In this document: positions 18,334 to 28,038 of the stretch, in pieces
How positions within the stretch are numbered: the first letter of the stretch is position 1
Layout: every line of letters begins with the position of its first letter
NCBI GenBank assembly: GCA_034409565.1
Contig: DAOUMS010000008.1
Span: forward strand, 135,266 to 199,265
DNA length: 64,000 nucleotides
Direction of reading: 5' to 3'
DNA from: E44-bin89 sp034409565
GTDB taxonomy: Bacteria; Chloroflexota; Dehalococcoidia; Dehalococcoidales; RBG-16-60-22
Notes under the pieces: generated by a model
The model's input: only the letters and a program-made list of their open reading frames with translations
Databases searched by the model: none
Told to the model about the DNA's origin: nothing
Position numbers and translations under genes: made by a program

Positions 18334-19023
18334 TTACTTCTCTTTGGCCGCTGACAGCTCTGGTTTCGTATACGCCTCATTCACCTGCCGCGCCGGGTGG
18401 CTCTGGGCACTGTAGTCTTTAAGTATCGGGGGCTCCCGCATTTTATCCAGCCTGCCCTGCTTGGCAAGTCGCTCGTATATCATCACCCAGGCGCAGTTCC
18501 GCTCCGGGCTGGTCTCGCACTTGCCATCTTTATAGCCCCCGCAAGGACCGTTGACCAGGCTCTTGGCACACATGGTCATGGGACAGATGCCGCCGTAGTC
18601 GGCAAGCAGGCAGTTGCCGCAGGCGCGGCACTTCTCCAGCCAGAGACCTTCCTCAGCGGTTACCCCGATGAAACGGGTGTTGACTGCCGGCAGCACCGGC
18701 ATATCGTCCAGTATCTCAGCGATGAACTGCACCCCGGCGCCACAGGCCATGGACAGAACGGCGTCATATTCCCTCATCTTTTCGATTATCGGCTCGATGT
18801 ACTCGCGGTCGCACTGACGCTGGATGGTGAGCTCGCCGATAGCAACTTCCCTGCCCTCCAGCTTATTGGCCATCCTGAGCTCCGTGGCCAGCAGCTCCAC
18901 CTCTTTTTCGCCGCCAGCCTGGCAGACGCTGACGCAGGTACCGCAGCCAAGAACCAGCAGCTTCTTGTAGTCCTTGACTTTCTCCTTTATCTCCGCAAAC
19001 GGCTTCCTATCGGCAACTATCAT
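18334..19023 (-). CDS. metV: MetV-like methylene-THF reductase partner (zinc/Fe-S protein)
   Basis: A 229-residue MetV-type protein. The N-terminal half has LGCGTCVSVCQAGG; the C-terminal half is the Cys-rich domain KCRACGNCLLADYGGICP with NGPCGG, typical of the C-terminal domain of methylenetetrahydrofolate reductase partners. In acetogens MetV joins MetF to the HdrABC-MvhD module. Its start overlaps the stop of mvhD (ATGA), strongly supporting that role here. The MetF-like protein is encoded at the head of the same cluster. Confidence 0.88.
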   Translation of the reverse strand: MIVADRKPFAEIKEKVKDYKKLLVLGCGTCVSVCQAGGEKEVELLATELRMANKLEGREVAIGELTIQRQCDREYIEPIIEKMREYDAVLSMACGAGVQFIAEILDDMPVLPAVNTRFIGVTAEEGLWLEKCRACGNCLLADYGGICPMTMCAKSLVNGPCGGYKDGKCETSPERNCAWVMIYERLAKQGRLDKMREPPILKDYSAQSHPARQVNEAYTKPELSAAKEK

Positions 19024-19448
19024 GGCTTCACCTTCTCCTTTTTCAGAGGACTGGGGCCCAGATTTTTTGCCCGTTCCGTCATTTCGTTGCAGGCAGCGGC
19101 AAACAGCGGGGCATCGGAGGCACCCATATGGAACATCTCCACCCGTTCCGGCTCGATGCCCACTTCTTCGAGCAGCTTCTTGGCCTGCTCAACCTTCTTC
19201 TTGGCTCTGAGATTTCCTTCCAGGAAATGACAATCGCCTTCCTCTCAGCCAGCCACGAAGACGGCGTCGGCGCCATCTTCAAATGCCTTGAGCAGGTGGA
19301 GGGTATCTACCCTGCCGGTGCACATCACTTTGACGATGCGCACGTTGGGGGCATACTCAAGGCGCATGGAGCCGGCGAGGTCAGCCGCCGAATAGGCGCA
19401 GTAGTGGCAGCAGAAGCCGACCACTTTTGGCTCATATGCCTCCGCCAT
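19020..19448 (-). CDS. mvhD: MvhD-like [2Fe-2S] subunit, selenocysteine-containing (UGA at 19245-19247)
   Basis: A 142-residue MvhD paralogue. It begins MAEAYEPKVVGFCCHYCAYSA, continues RVDTLHLLKAFEDGADAVFVAG, then TGA at codon 68 (Sec), then EEGDCHFLEGN, KKLLEEVGIEPERVEMF and a TGA stop at 19020-19022. The recoded Sec lies at the same family position as in the first copy. It follows hdrA by 15 bases and overlaps metV. It should carry electrons between the large HdrA and MetVF or an NAD(P)H site. Confidence 0.92.
19212..19228 (-). promoter_or_regulatory. SECIS hairpin of mvhD (copy 2)
   Basis: On the minus strand: ATTTCC, loop TGGAA, GGAAAT, beginning 16 bases after the UGA. Compared with copy 1 the third-to-fourth stem pair has changed on both sides (A-T to T-A), keeping pairing, loop and distance. 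Confidence 0.65.
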
Positions 19449-19463
19449 GTCAACTCCTTTCCT

Positions 19464-22400
19464 TTAACTCCCGGCCAAGACCGCCGTCTTGGCCGTCACC
19501 TGTACATCTTTATAATGCTGCACCGTAATCGCCTTGCGCGGGCACTGACTGGCGCAGATACCGCAGCCCTGGCAGGCCGCCGCTTCAATATAGGCCACTC
19601 CGTCCTCGTTAATTTTCGGCACGCTAAACGGGCAGGAGCGGACACAGGTAAGGCAGGCAACGCACCGGTCAGCGTCCACCACCGAGACCACGCCCCCGAC
19701 CATCAGGTGGGGCTTGGAGAGTATGGTCAGCGCCCGCGACACCGCCCCCCTCGCCTGCACAATCGATTCCGAGATGAACCTGGGGGAGTGGGCCAGACCG
19801 CACAGGTACATCCCCTCGTTGACGAAGTCCAGCGGGCGCAATTTCATATGCGCCTCCATGTAAAACCCGTCCTGGGTGAGGGGCAATTTCAGCCGGCTGG
19901 CAAACTCCACCGCGTCGTCCTGCGGACGTATCGCCGCGCTCAAGACCAGCAGGTCAGGTTCAAGCCGGATTTCTGACCCCAGTACCTCATCATAGACGGA
20001 AACCGTCAGTTTGCCGTCCTTTTCCGAAACATCGGGTTTGTTCTCCACATCATAACGGATGAAGGTTACCCCCTTTTCCCTGGCCTGACGATAGAGCAGC
20101 TCGTTCATGCCGTAGGTGCGTACGTCACGGTAGAGGATATATACTTCCATATCGGGATTGATTTCTTTTAATTTCAGGGCGTTGTTCACCGCCTGGGTAC
20201 AGCAGACGCGACTGCAGTACATATGCGCCTCTTCCCGTGAGCCGACGCACTGTACCATGACCACCGAGTTCAGCTTCTTTACTTCATCACTGCCATCAGC
20301 GATTTTTTCCTCAAGCTCAAGCTGGGTAAGCACCTTATCTGACTGGCCGTAAAGATATTCGGCTGGCTTATATTCCGCACCGCCGGTGGCCAGTATGACC
20401 ACGCCGTGCTCCACAGCCACACTCTCGCCGCTATCGGTGATTATCTCGGCGTTGTAGTTGCCCAGGTAGCCGGAGATGCTTTTCACCTCCGCGCCTCTAT
20501 AGAGGGTTATCTTTAGCTCCCCTTCTACCCGCGCCACCAGAGAGGCGAGCAATTGCTGCGGGTCGGCCCCATCCGCCGTGTAACGAATGCGCCGTAAGTT
20601 GCCGCCCAGTTCCTTTTCCCGCTCCACCAGGACCACCTCGTAGCCCTGCCCGGCCATCTCCAGGGCCGCGGTCATGCCAGACAGCCCGCCACCGATGACC
20701 AGCCCCCGCCGCTTTATCTCAGCGGGATGCTCAAAAAGCGGTTCCAGCGTGGTCGCCCGCGACACTGCCATACGCACCAGGTCCTTGGCCTTATCGGTGG
20801 CCTCCGGCATATGGGTGGCATGCACCCAGGAACACTGGTCGCGGATATTGGCCATCTCAAAGAGGAACTTGTTCAGACAGCCCTCGCGGATGGTATCCTG
20901 GAAAAGCGGTTCGTGGGTGCGCGGGCTGCACGAGGCGACCACCACCCGATTTAGATTCTTCTCCTTGATGGCGTTGATAATCTTGCTCTGCGTGTCCGTG
21001 GAGCAGGTATAGAGGTTCTCCTCGGCATGCACCACGTTCGGCAGCGTGCTGGCGTACTCGGCCACTCCCGGCACATCCACCACCCGGGCAATATTCGACC
21101 CGCAGCGGCAGACAAAGACACCGACGCGGGGCTCCTCTTTGGTTATGTCTTTCTCCGGCGGGTACTCTTTTTCCGTGACCAGGGTGCCGCGGGCATCGGC
21201 GATTTCTCTGGCAGCGAGGCAAACGGCACTCGAGGCACTCATCACCGACTCTGGGATATCCATCGGGGCGTCAAAGGCCCCGGCCACGTAAATGCCGTCA
21301 TGCGAGGTGATATTGGGCGCCAGTTCATCGGTGCGGCAGAAACCGAACCTGTCCCGCTCTATGCCCAGCTTCTCCGCCAGTTCTCTGGTGCTTGCCGAAG
21401 GCTGTAGCCCGATGGAGAGGACTACCATCTCGAACTCTTCCTGTACCTTTTTGCCGTCCTCACCGGTATATTCGATGAGCAGATTTTTGCTCTGCTGCAA
21501 TTCTTTTACCCCCGAGGGAATACCCTTCACGTAGCGGATGCCGAACTTGCTCTTGGCCGATTCATAATAGCGCTCAAAGCCCTTGCCAAAGGCCCTGATG
21601 TCATTGTAAAAGATGGTGGGCTGTATGGTGCTCTCGTGCTCCCGGGCGATAATGGCCTCTTTAGTGGCGTACATGCAGCAGACGGATGAGCAGTAGTCAC
21701 GGTCGCAGGTCTGGTCCCGAGAGCCAACGCACTGTATCCAGGCAACTTTGACCGGATGCTGGCCGTCGGAGGGGCGCAATACCTGCCCCTGGAACGGGCC
21801 GGAGGCGGAGAGGACGCGCTCAAAGTCAAGGCTGGTCAGCACGTTGGCCATCCGGCCGTAGCCGTATTCGCTTTTTATTTTGGCGTCAAAGGGCTCAAAG
21901 CCGGGCGCCAGCACCACCGAACCCACCTGAAGCTCAACCTCTTCCTCCTTCATATCGTGGTCAATGGCCTTTGCCTGGCAGACCGCCACGCACTGCAAAC
22001 ATTCGCTGCACAGGCCGCAGTCCAGACACCGTTCCGCTTCTTTTATCGCTTCTTCCTCGGTAAGCGTACTGACTACTTCATCGAAGCTGGAGAGCCTTTT
22101 CTCCAGAGCGATATATTTGGTGTCCAGCCTTTTCTTCTTTTCGTGTTTGCCTTCGGGCAGTGGCGCCGGCTCTTCTTTTTTCTCTTCCCGACCTTCTCTA
22201 AGGTCCAGTTTATTGAGGTAGCGGTCGATGGATATGGCTGCCTCATGCCCGTGCTTGATGGCCTCCACCGCCGACTTCGGGCCGGTCACGCCGTCGCCGC
22301 CGGCGAAAATACCCTCTTCATCGGTAGCCAGCGTCAGCGGGTCGGCAATTAGCCAGCCGCCGCGGGTGGTCTTAATACTCGTACTTTCCGGCAGCACGGA

Positions 22401-23915
22401 GAGGTCGGTGGCCTGCCCGATGGCAATAATCACCGTGTCACCGTCAACCGACGTGGTGACACTCTGGTCAAAGGTAGGGCTGAACTTCCCCTCGCCGTCA
22501 AATACCGAGGTGCACTTCTGGAAGGCCATGCCAGCCACACTGCCATTCTTGTTTAATATCTCGGTCGGCCCCCAGGAGTTCATTATCTTGACCCCTTCTG
22601 CCACCGCCTCCTCTATCTCCCAGGGGTGGGCGGGCATTTCCTCGGCTGATTCGAGACAGATGGCGGTCACGTCTTCAGCACCGAGTCGCCGCGCCGTCCG
22701 CGCCACGTCCATGGCCACGTTGCCGCCGCCGATAACGACCACTTTATCGCCGATATCAACTTTCTTTCCTTGGTTGACATCTCTCAGAAAGTTCAGCGCC
22801 AGCAGCACCCGTGGCAAATCAACGCCGGGGATGGGCAGGCTGCGACTCTGCTGCGCGCCGATGGCCAGGTAAACCGCCTGGTAGTCCTGCTTTTTCAGCG
22901 CTTCAAGGCCACTTTTTCCGTTTACCGGGGTATTGAGCTTAAGGTCTATGCCCAGGTCAACAATATCTTTAATATCGGCGGCCAGCACATCTTTGGGGAG
23001 GCGGTACTTGGGGATGGCCGACCACAGCTGCCCGCCGGGCTCTGGGTCCTTCTCGAAAACAGTCACCGGATAGCCGAGCTTCACCAGGTCATGGGCGCAG
23101 GTGAGGCCGGAAGGTCCGGCACCGACCACGGCCACTTTTGGTTTTGATTTATCGATTACCGGCTTTTCTTCCGGCGGGATTTCACCGTCTTGCCGTTTCT
23201 GCCGAACAATATCAGCAGCAAACCGTTTCAAGGGGGCGATGGCCACCGGCTGGTCGACCTCGTTGCGGTTGCACTCCTGCTCGCAGGGGTGATGGCAGAT
23301 TCTGCCCAGCACCGCCGGCAGCGGTATCCACTGCTTTATATGATCCAGGGCTTCGAGGTATTTGCCTTTGGAAATGAGGGCAACATACCCCTGCCCGTTG
23401 CACCCCGCCGGGCAGGTGAGCTTACAGGGCGGACGCGCCGCCTTGCTGATGGCCACGGCGCTGGGTATCGCCTGCGGGTAGCGCTTGTTTATCGCCTTGC
23501 GCGTGTTCAGGCCCTGCTCAAACTCGTTGATTAAGTCAACGGGGCAGGCCTCAAAGCAGTCGCCGCAGGAACTGCACTTCTCAATGTCAACGTAGCGCGG
23601 CTTCTTGAGTACCTTAACTTTAAAGTTGCCGGTTTCTCCCTCCACCGACTGCACCTGGGAGTTGGACAGAATCTCAATGTTCAGGTGCTTGTCCACTTCA
23701 ATCAACTTCGGGGAAAGCATGCACATGGAACAGTCATTGGTGGGGAAGGTCTTATCCAGCTGGGACATCCGGCCGCCGATAGAGGTGGTCTCCTCCACCA
23801 GATATACCTTGAAGCCGGAGTTGGCCAGGTCAAGGGCACCCTGCATACCGCAGATGCCACCCCCCACCACCATGACCGCACCTACCTTGTTCCTGTCCGG
23901 TTTTCCTTTATTCAT
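19464..23915 (-). CDS. hdrA: Giant HdrA fusion: HdrA - GltD-like NAD(P)H oxidoreductase - HdrA
   Basis: A 1483-residue fusion. Residues 1-150: HdrA N-terminus with FAD loop VVGGGICGMQGA, Cys version of the active motif (DCSMCMLSPK, 61-70) and CSSCGDCFEACP. Residues about 160-600: a glutamate-synthase-small-subunit-like domain with two Rossmann loops (VAVVGAGPSG near 265, VVVIGGGNVAMD near 395). Residues about 620-910: the rest of the first HdrA (CLDCGLCSECLQCVAVC, CVGSRD). Residues about 925-1483: a second HdrA (VCRCGSNIA, VIGGGLSGMTAALE, two C-terminal ferredoxin motifs). The second copy lacks the DCSxC motif. It probably bifurcates electrons between NAD(P)H, ferredoxin and a third partner. 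Confidence 0.93.
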   Translation of the reverse strand: MNKGKPDRNKVGAVMVVGGGICGMQGALDLANSGFKVYLVEETTSIGGRMSQLDKTFPTNDCSMCMLSPKLIEVDKHLNIEILSNSQVQSVEGETGNFKVKVLKKPRYVDIEKCSSCGDCFEACPVDLINEFEQGLNTRKAINKRYPQAIPSAVAISKAARPPCKLTCPAGCNGQGYVALISKGKYLEALDHIKQWIPLPAVLGRICHHPCEQECNRNEVDQPVAIAPLKRFAADIVRQKRQDGEIPPEEKPVIDKSKPKVAVVGAGPSGLTCAHDLVKLGYPVTVFEKDPEPGGQLWSAIPKYRLPKDVLAADIKDIVDLGIDLKLNTPVNGKSGLEALKKQDYQAVYLAIGAQQSRSLPIPGVDLPRVLLALNFLRDVNQGKKVDIGDKVVVIGGGNVAMDVARTARRLGAEDVTAICLESAEEMPAHPWEIEEAVAEGVKIMNSWGPTEILNKNGSVAGMAFQKCTSVFDGEGKFSPTFDQSVTTSVDGDTVIIAIGQATDLSVLPESTSIKTTRGGWLIADPLTLATDEEGIFAGGDGVTGPKSAVEAIKHGHEAAISIDRYLNKLDLREGREEKKEEPAPLPEGKHEKKKRLDTKYIALEKRLSSFDEVVSTLTEEEAIKEAERCLDCGLCSECLQCVAVCQAKAIDHDMKEEEVELQVGSVVLAPGFEPFDAKIKSEYGYGRMANVLTSLDFERVLSASGPFQGQVLRPSDGQHPVKVAWIQCVGSRDQTCDRDYCSSVCCMYATKEAIIAREHESTIQPTIFYNDIRAFGKGFERYYESAKSKFGIRYVKGIPSGVKELQQSKNLLIEYTGEDGKKVQEEFEMVVLSIGLQPSASTRELAEKLGIERDRFGFCRTDELAPNITSHDGIYVAGAFDAPMDIPESVMSASSAVCLAAREIADARGTLVTEKEYPPEKDITKEEPRVGVFVCRCGSNIARVVDVPGVAEYASTLPNVVHAEENLYTCSTDTQSKIINAIKEKNLNRVVVASCSPRTHEPLFQDTIREGCLNKFLFEMANIRDQCSWVHATHMPEATDKAKDLVRMAVSRATTLEPLFEHPAEIKRRGLVIGGGLSGMTAALEMAGQGYEVVLVEREKELGGNLRRIRYTADGADPQQLLASLVARVEGELKITLYRGAEVKSISGYLGNYNAEIITDSGESVAVEHGVVILATGGAEYKPAEYLYGQSDKVLTQLELEEKIADGSDEVKKLNSVVMVQCVGSREEAHMYCSRVCCTQAVNNALKLKEINPDMEVYILYRDVRTYGMNELLYRQAREKGVTFIRYDVENKPDVSEKDGKLTVSVYDEVLGSEIRLEPDLLVLSAAIRPQDDAVEFASRLKLPLTQDGFYMEAHMKLRPLDFVNEGMYLCGLAHSPRFISESIVQARGAVSRALTILSKPHLMVGGVVSVVDADRCVACLTCVRSCPFSVPKINEDGVAYIEAAACQGCGICASQCPRKAITVQHYKDVQVTAKTAVLAGS

Positions 23916-23928
23916 TATGTCAACTCTA

Positions 23929-24783
23929 TTAGAGCAAACCTTTCTCTCTCAACAGTGGCCGCGGGTCGACGAAGTGGCGGCCGAACCACTTCTCCGCTCC
24001 TGAATCGCCGAAGGCCAGTCCCATGAGCTCGGTGAAGTAAAAAATGGGAATCTGATACTGCTTGCCCGCCTGCGCCGAGACCTCCTCCTGGTGAGTATCC
24101 AGATTGGAATGGCATAATGGACACGCCACGGCAATGGCCTCGGCCCCGGCTTCCCCAGCCATATCAAACAGTTTCTGGACAAGTTTCCAAGCCACTTCAG
24201 GCATGGTGAGCGCATGGTCGGCGCCACAGCAATCGGTCTTATAGCTCCAGTTCTTCACCTCGACGCCAAGCGTTTTTAGGATATTGTCCATGGACTCGGG
24301 GTTGTCCGGGTCGCCGGCATCAGTTACCCGCGGTGGTCGGGTAATCAGGCAGCCATAGTAGCAGACCACCTTCAGGTCTGGCAACGGTTTTTTCACTTTC
24401 TCCAGAATTGCTTTCTCGCCCAGTTCTTCCCAGATAAAGTCAACAAGGTGCTTGATATAAAATTCACCACGGTACCCGTCGCTCACACCTTCGACCTTTG
24501 CACCCGACCGCAGGGCTTTATCAGCGTGTTTTAATCTTGAATAGCAGGCAGCGCAGGGCACCACCAGGTTAAGCCCCGCCTTGTCCGCCGTTTCCAGATT
24601 GCGGGCAGGCAGGGCCAGCGCCAGCATATCATCGGTGGCATGCGCCGAGGCAGCGCCGCAGCAGGTCCAGTTCTTCAATTCTTTCAGGTCAATACCCAGT
24701 ATGCGGGCCACCGCCTCTACAGACTCGCCGTACTCCCTAGCAACGCCCTCGATGGAACAGCCGGGATAATAAGAGACCTCCAT
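23929..24783 (-). CDS. hdrB: Heterodisulfide reductase subunit B-like (CCG domain)
   Basis: A 284-residue HdrB with both CCG domains: YYPGCSIEG with WTCCGAAS, then YYGCLIT with TDCCGADHAL and CPLCHSNLD. Eight bases after hdrC and thirteen before hdrA on the minus strand. It may reduce a disulfide or act only as an electron relay in the MetVF complex, as proposed for acetogens. Confidence 0.93.
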   Translation of the reverse strand: MEVSYYPGCSIEGVAREYGESVEAVARILGIDLKELKNWTCCGAASAHATDDMLALALPARNLETADKAGLNLVVPCAACYSRLKHADKALRSGAKVEGVSDGYRGEFYIKHLVDFIWEELGEKAILEKVKKPLPDLKVVCYYGCLITRPPRVTDAGDPDNPESMDNILKTLGVEVKNWSYKTDCCGADHALTMPEVAWKLVQKLFDMAGEAGAEAIAVACPLCHSNLDTHQEEVSAQAGKQYQIPIFYFTELMGLAFGDSGAEKWFGRHFVDPRPLLREKGLL

Positions 24784-24791
24784 GGCTTACC

Positions 24792-25415
24792 CTATTTCTT
24801 CACCTTATTAAATATATCCTTCACCTGCCGCCTGGCTCTGACTCTGGGCGGCAGGAGCTTTATCTTGCCGCGCTTGAACATGGCCATGCCGGTGCCCGCC
24901 TGTCTTCTTAGGCCATTCAATCCGCCACTCCGCAACGTATAGACCACCGCCATCTCCGGCTCGTGCACGCGACCGTGCCGCCGCAGTGAAGACAGAAAAG
25001 CGGCATGGAAAATCGGGGCATTCTTCTGCGCTGTCTTTATCCCCTCTTTCCGGGCCAGCTGCCTGAGGGTATCCATGACCCGGGCAATATCAATATCATT
25101 GGGACAGCGCGTGGTACACGTCTCGCACGAAGCGCAGACCCATATCGTGTCGCTGCGGATTGCCTCGTCCAGCAGCCCGAGCTGGAGCATGTGCATCAGC
25201 CGGTGCGGCACTATATCCATGGCAAAGGTCACCGGGCAGCCGTTGGTGCACTTTTCACATTGAAAGCAGGCAGATATCTTCTGCCCGCTCAAGTCCTCAG
25301 CTTTTTTTCGCAATGACGGTCTGGGTGTAATCTTATCTTTAGTTTCGGCTACGGTCACTTTCCTCCCGCTTTCGGTCAGGATATAGCTTTCATTTTGGTA
25401 TAAGTTAAGGTTCAA
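24792..25415 (-). CDS. hdrC: Heterodisulfide reductase subunit C-like iron-sulfur protein
   Basis: A 207-residue HdrC with CFQCEKCTNGCP and CASCETCTTRCP motifs and a basic C-terminal region. The longest frame starts at a TTG (25415); a GTG at 25358 after GGGAGGAAA is an alternative with tight spacing, so the start is uncertain. About 60 bases separate it from the upstream response regulator gene, so they may share a transcript. Confidence 0.9.
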   Translation of the reverse strand: MNLNLYQNESYILTESGRKVTVAETKDKITPRPSLRKKAEDLSGQKISACFQCEKCTNGCPVTFAMDIVPHRLMHMLQLGLLDEAIRSDTIWVCASCETCTTRCPNDIDIARVMDTLRQLARKEGIKTAQKNAPIFHAAFLSSLRRHGRVHEPEMAVVYTLRSGGLNGLRRQAGTGMAMFKRGKIKLLPPRVRARRQVKDIFNKVKK

Positions 25416-25475
25416 CTTCTATAGTGTAATATCCTTGAAATTGGCTTCCGGTTGGATTTCCAAGATTTGAATTTT

Positions 25476-25886
25476 TTATCCAGACAGGTCAAGGCCGGCC
25501 CTTTTCAGGTATTTTTCCACCCTTCTCAGCAACTCTTCGGGGTTGACTGGCTTGTCGATGTAGTCCTCGGTTTCCATGGTGAGCCCGCCGCTCAGGGAAA
25601 TGGAACTTTCGCCACCCCGCTCCGCGTAGCTGGTCAGGACAATGACCGGGATTTTTTTCAGCTCGGCGTCTTTTTTTAACTGCTCCGCGGTGGAAAAGCC
25701 GTCTTTCACCGGCATGATGACATCAAGGATTATCAGGTCCGGGCTCTCCGCTTTCGCCTTCCGCAATCCATCATCGCCATCGTAAGCCACGATTACCTCA
25801 TAAGGTTTGCTTTCCAGCACTGTCCTGGTGGCCTCAACAAAATCAAGGTCATCATCAATGAGAAGGATTCTGGGTATTCTGGTCAT
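25476..25886 (-). CDS. Single-domain response regulator (receiver only)
   Basis: A 136-residue CheY-like receiver domain with acidic DDD near residues 11-13, phospho-acceptor D55 in ILDVIMP and the conserved Lys in YIDKPV. There is no output domain. It follows a second receiver gene and a histidine kinase, all on the minus strand upstream of hdrCBA, so this signalling unit may tune the Hdr/Met complex by protein contact rather than DNA binding. Confidence 0.92.
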   Translation of the reverse strand: MTRIPRILLIDDDLDFVEATRTVLESKPYEVIVAYDGDDGLRKAKAESPDLIILDVIMPVKDGFSTAEQLKKDAELKKIPVIVLTSYAERGGESSISLSGGLTMETEDYIDKPVNPEELLRRVEKYLKRAGLDLSG

Positions 25887-25916
25887 GGTTGCGCCCTTTC
25901 CACGAAAATTCGATAG

Positions 25917-26318
25917 TTAATCTTTTTTACCTTTATTTACCAGCCGCTCCACGCGCTCCAGAAGAACCTCTGGATTGATGGGCTTCTCCACGTAGTCATC
26001 AACGTTGAACTCGAGCGCAGTTTCTAACTCGTAGCGTCTCCGGCTGGCTTCCTCACGCACCGAACTCAGAATCAGGATAGGGATATGCCGATACTTCGAC
26101 CACCTTCCGTCCTCCAGCTCTTTCAACACGGCAAAACCATCCATCTTGGGCATGAGAAGGTCAATTATCATCAGGTCCGGTTCTTCCGCCCGCAATGCGG
26201 CCAGAAATTCGATGCCATCACAGGCCGTAACCGTTTCATAGCCTTTCGATTCCAAGAGCATGGTGACGACATCGCGAATGTCCGGGTCATCATCAACGAG
26301 CAGTACTTTGTACGCCAT
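25917..26318 (-). CDS. Single-domain response regulator (receiver only)
   Basis: A 133-residue receiver with DDD at 9-11, phospho-acceptor D53 in IIDLLMPKMDG and Lys in YVEKPI. No output domain. It is a close paralogue of the next receiver gene, 30 bases downstream, and lies about 50 bases after the histidine kinase. Confidence 0.92.
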   Translation of the reverse strand: MAYKVLLVDDDPDIRDVVTMLLESKGYETVTACDGIEFLAALRAEEPDLMIIDLLMPKMDGFAVLKELEDGRWSKYRHIPILILSSVREEASRRRYELETALEFNVDDYVEKPINPEVLLERVERLVNKGKKD

Positions 26319-26365
26319 TTCTGACCTCCCTTAAAATTATATCACGGGTTTTACCCATTGCCAAT

Positions 26366-27925
26366 TTACGATTTCTGGCTCCTGGTACTCGCATGCCGGT
26401 TCCGCTTCTCCCCGGCAATGGCCAGGCTCTTCGGCAGAGTGAAGCTAAACTTGCTGCCCCGGCCCTGCTTATCTTCAGGGTTGGGGCTTTCCGCCCATAT
26501 TTTTCCGCCATGTGCCTCAACCACTCTCCTGACAATAGACAGCCCCAGCCCGGAACCGGCCTTTTCCCGGTCGCTGCCGCGGTAAAAATCATCGAAAATT
26601 CTGGGCATGTCTTCGGCAGTGATGCCAACGCCGGTGTCCATGACCTCAGTATAAATACTGCTGTTCTGCTCGGTAATCCTTATCAGCACCTCGCCATTTT
26701 CCGGGGTAAACTTGATGGCGTTGGCCAGCAAGTTGGTAATTGCCTGCTTCAGACGGACACCGGAGGCTTTCAGTTTCGGCAGGGACGCGGGTATACTGGT
26801 GCTGAGTTTTATCTTTTTCTCCGCGGCCATGGCGCGCACATCTTCCACCGAATCGTTCACCACCTGGGGGAGAGACATCTCCTCCATCTCTTTGACAATC
26901 TGTCCCCCCTCAATGCGGGAGATGTCGAGCAGGTCACTGATTAGTTCCAGTTGCTCGGTGATACGCGTGCTGCTTCTCCCCAGCATCTGCCTCTGCTTAT
27001 CGGTCAGCTCACCGGAAAAGCCGCCGAGCATGAGTTGAATATAGCTCTGGACCGCCGAGAGGGGCGCTTTGAGGTCGTGCGAGGCTATAGCCAGAAAGCG
27101 AAGCAGGTGCTGCCTGCCTTCCTCCAGCTTGGATAATTCCCGGCTGGCTTCGGCCAGCTCCTTGGTCTTCTCTGACAGCCCCTTCTGCTGCAGGCCAACC
27201 ACTTCACGCTGCCTCTTCCGCAGCTCCCCCGAGACGCTGGTAACCATGTAGGCAGAGGCGTACAGGCAGGTGGACAGCGCCACGAGTACACTTATTATAT
27301 GGGAACCCTGCTGATAGAGGCCGGCAACGGCAAAGCCCTCCAGGTGGACATGGGGAATTACCCGGTAGTACTCCAGCCCGACCAGCAGCAGCACCAGCAG
27401 AATGGCCCAGGTAGCGACCAGATAGGCGACGCGGTAATGGAGCAGTATGCCGGCCAGAATCACGTGGAAGACAAAATAGAAAATAAAGGGATTTTCAATG
27501 CCGCCGGTATAGTGCAGCAGTATGGTGAACGCCGCCAGGTCCACGATGATATGGACGTTACCCACCGCCCGTGCTTTCTCAATCAGTGGAGAAGTCGCCT
27601 TGGGTATGGTCAGCAGACGGCGCAGCGGCACGGTAAGCGTCTCCGGCAATGAGCCGCTGGCTTCAGCGTTCAGGTGCCTGGACTGGTAGAGAAAGAAGAA
27701 ATTGTAGAGGGTCATCAAGACACAGATGATGTAGATGGGCACCAGAGAAAACTGGACGTGAAATACCTGCGTGGCCAGCAGGCTGGCAATGAGAACGCCG
27801 GCAATCGCCAGCCACCTCATCTTGACGAAGACGCCAATTCTTACCACCAGAGCTGATTCCTCCGGGGTAAGCCCGGGAAAGTTCCTTTCTCTGGATGCGG
27901 TACGACCACCTGACTCAGTGGTCAT
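26366..27925 (-). CDS. Membrane sensor histidine kinase
   Basis: A 519-residue kinase. The N-terminal half has about six hydrophobic helices (residues 35-230) without an obvious periplasmic sensor domain. A short coiled coil precedes the HisKA domain (H-box FLAIASHDLKAPLSAVQSY), then a HATPase with the N-box (TNLLANAIKFTP), G1 DTGVGI and G2 GSGLGLSIVRRVVEAHGG. The membrane part resembles MASE-type or quinone-sensing modules, but the signal cannot be named. Start ATG after GGAGGTGTCTT. Followed by two receiver genes. Confidence 0.93.
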   Translation of the reverse strand: MTTESGGRTASRERNFPGLTPEESALVVRIGVFVKMRWLAIAGVLIASLLATQVFHVQFSLVPIYIICVLMTLYNFFFLYQSRHLNAEASGSLPETLTVPLRRLLTIPKATSPLIEKARAVGNVHIIVDLAAFTILLHYTGGIENPFIFYFVFHVILAGILLHYRVAYLVATWAILLVLLLVGLEYYRVIPHVHLEGFAVAGLYQQGSHIISVLVALSTCLYASAYMVTSVSGELRKRQREVVGLQQKGLSEKTKELAEASRELSKLEEGRQHLLRFLAIASHDLKAPLSAVQSYIQLMLGGFSGELTDKQRQMLGRSSTRITEQLELISDLLDISRIEGGQIVKEMEEMSLPQVVNDSVEDVRAMAAEKKIKLSTSIPASLPKLKASGVRLKQAITNLLANAIKFTPENGEVLIRITEQNSSIYTEVMDTGVGITAEDMPRIFDDFYRGSDREKAGSGLGLSIVRRVVEAHGGKIWAESPNPEDKQGRGSKFSFTLPKSLAIAGEKRNRHASTRSQKS

Positions 27926-28038
27926 AAGACACCTCCCCGCCTATTCTATATTGCTCACCATCGAGTAGCAAGGTTTGCCATTGGTTTATATTCCATAATC
28001 AGTATCGCTCTCCGCACTGTTAAAACCAACAAGCAATG

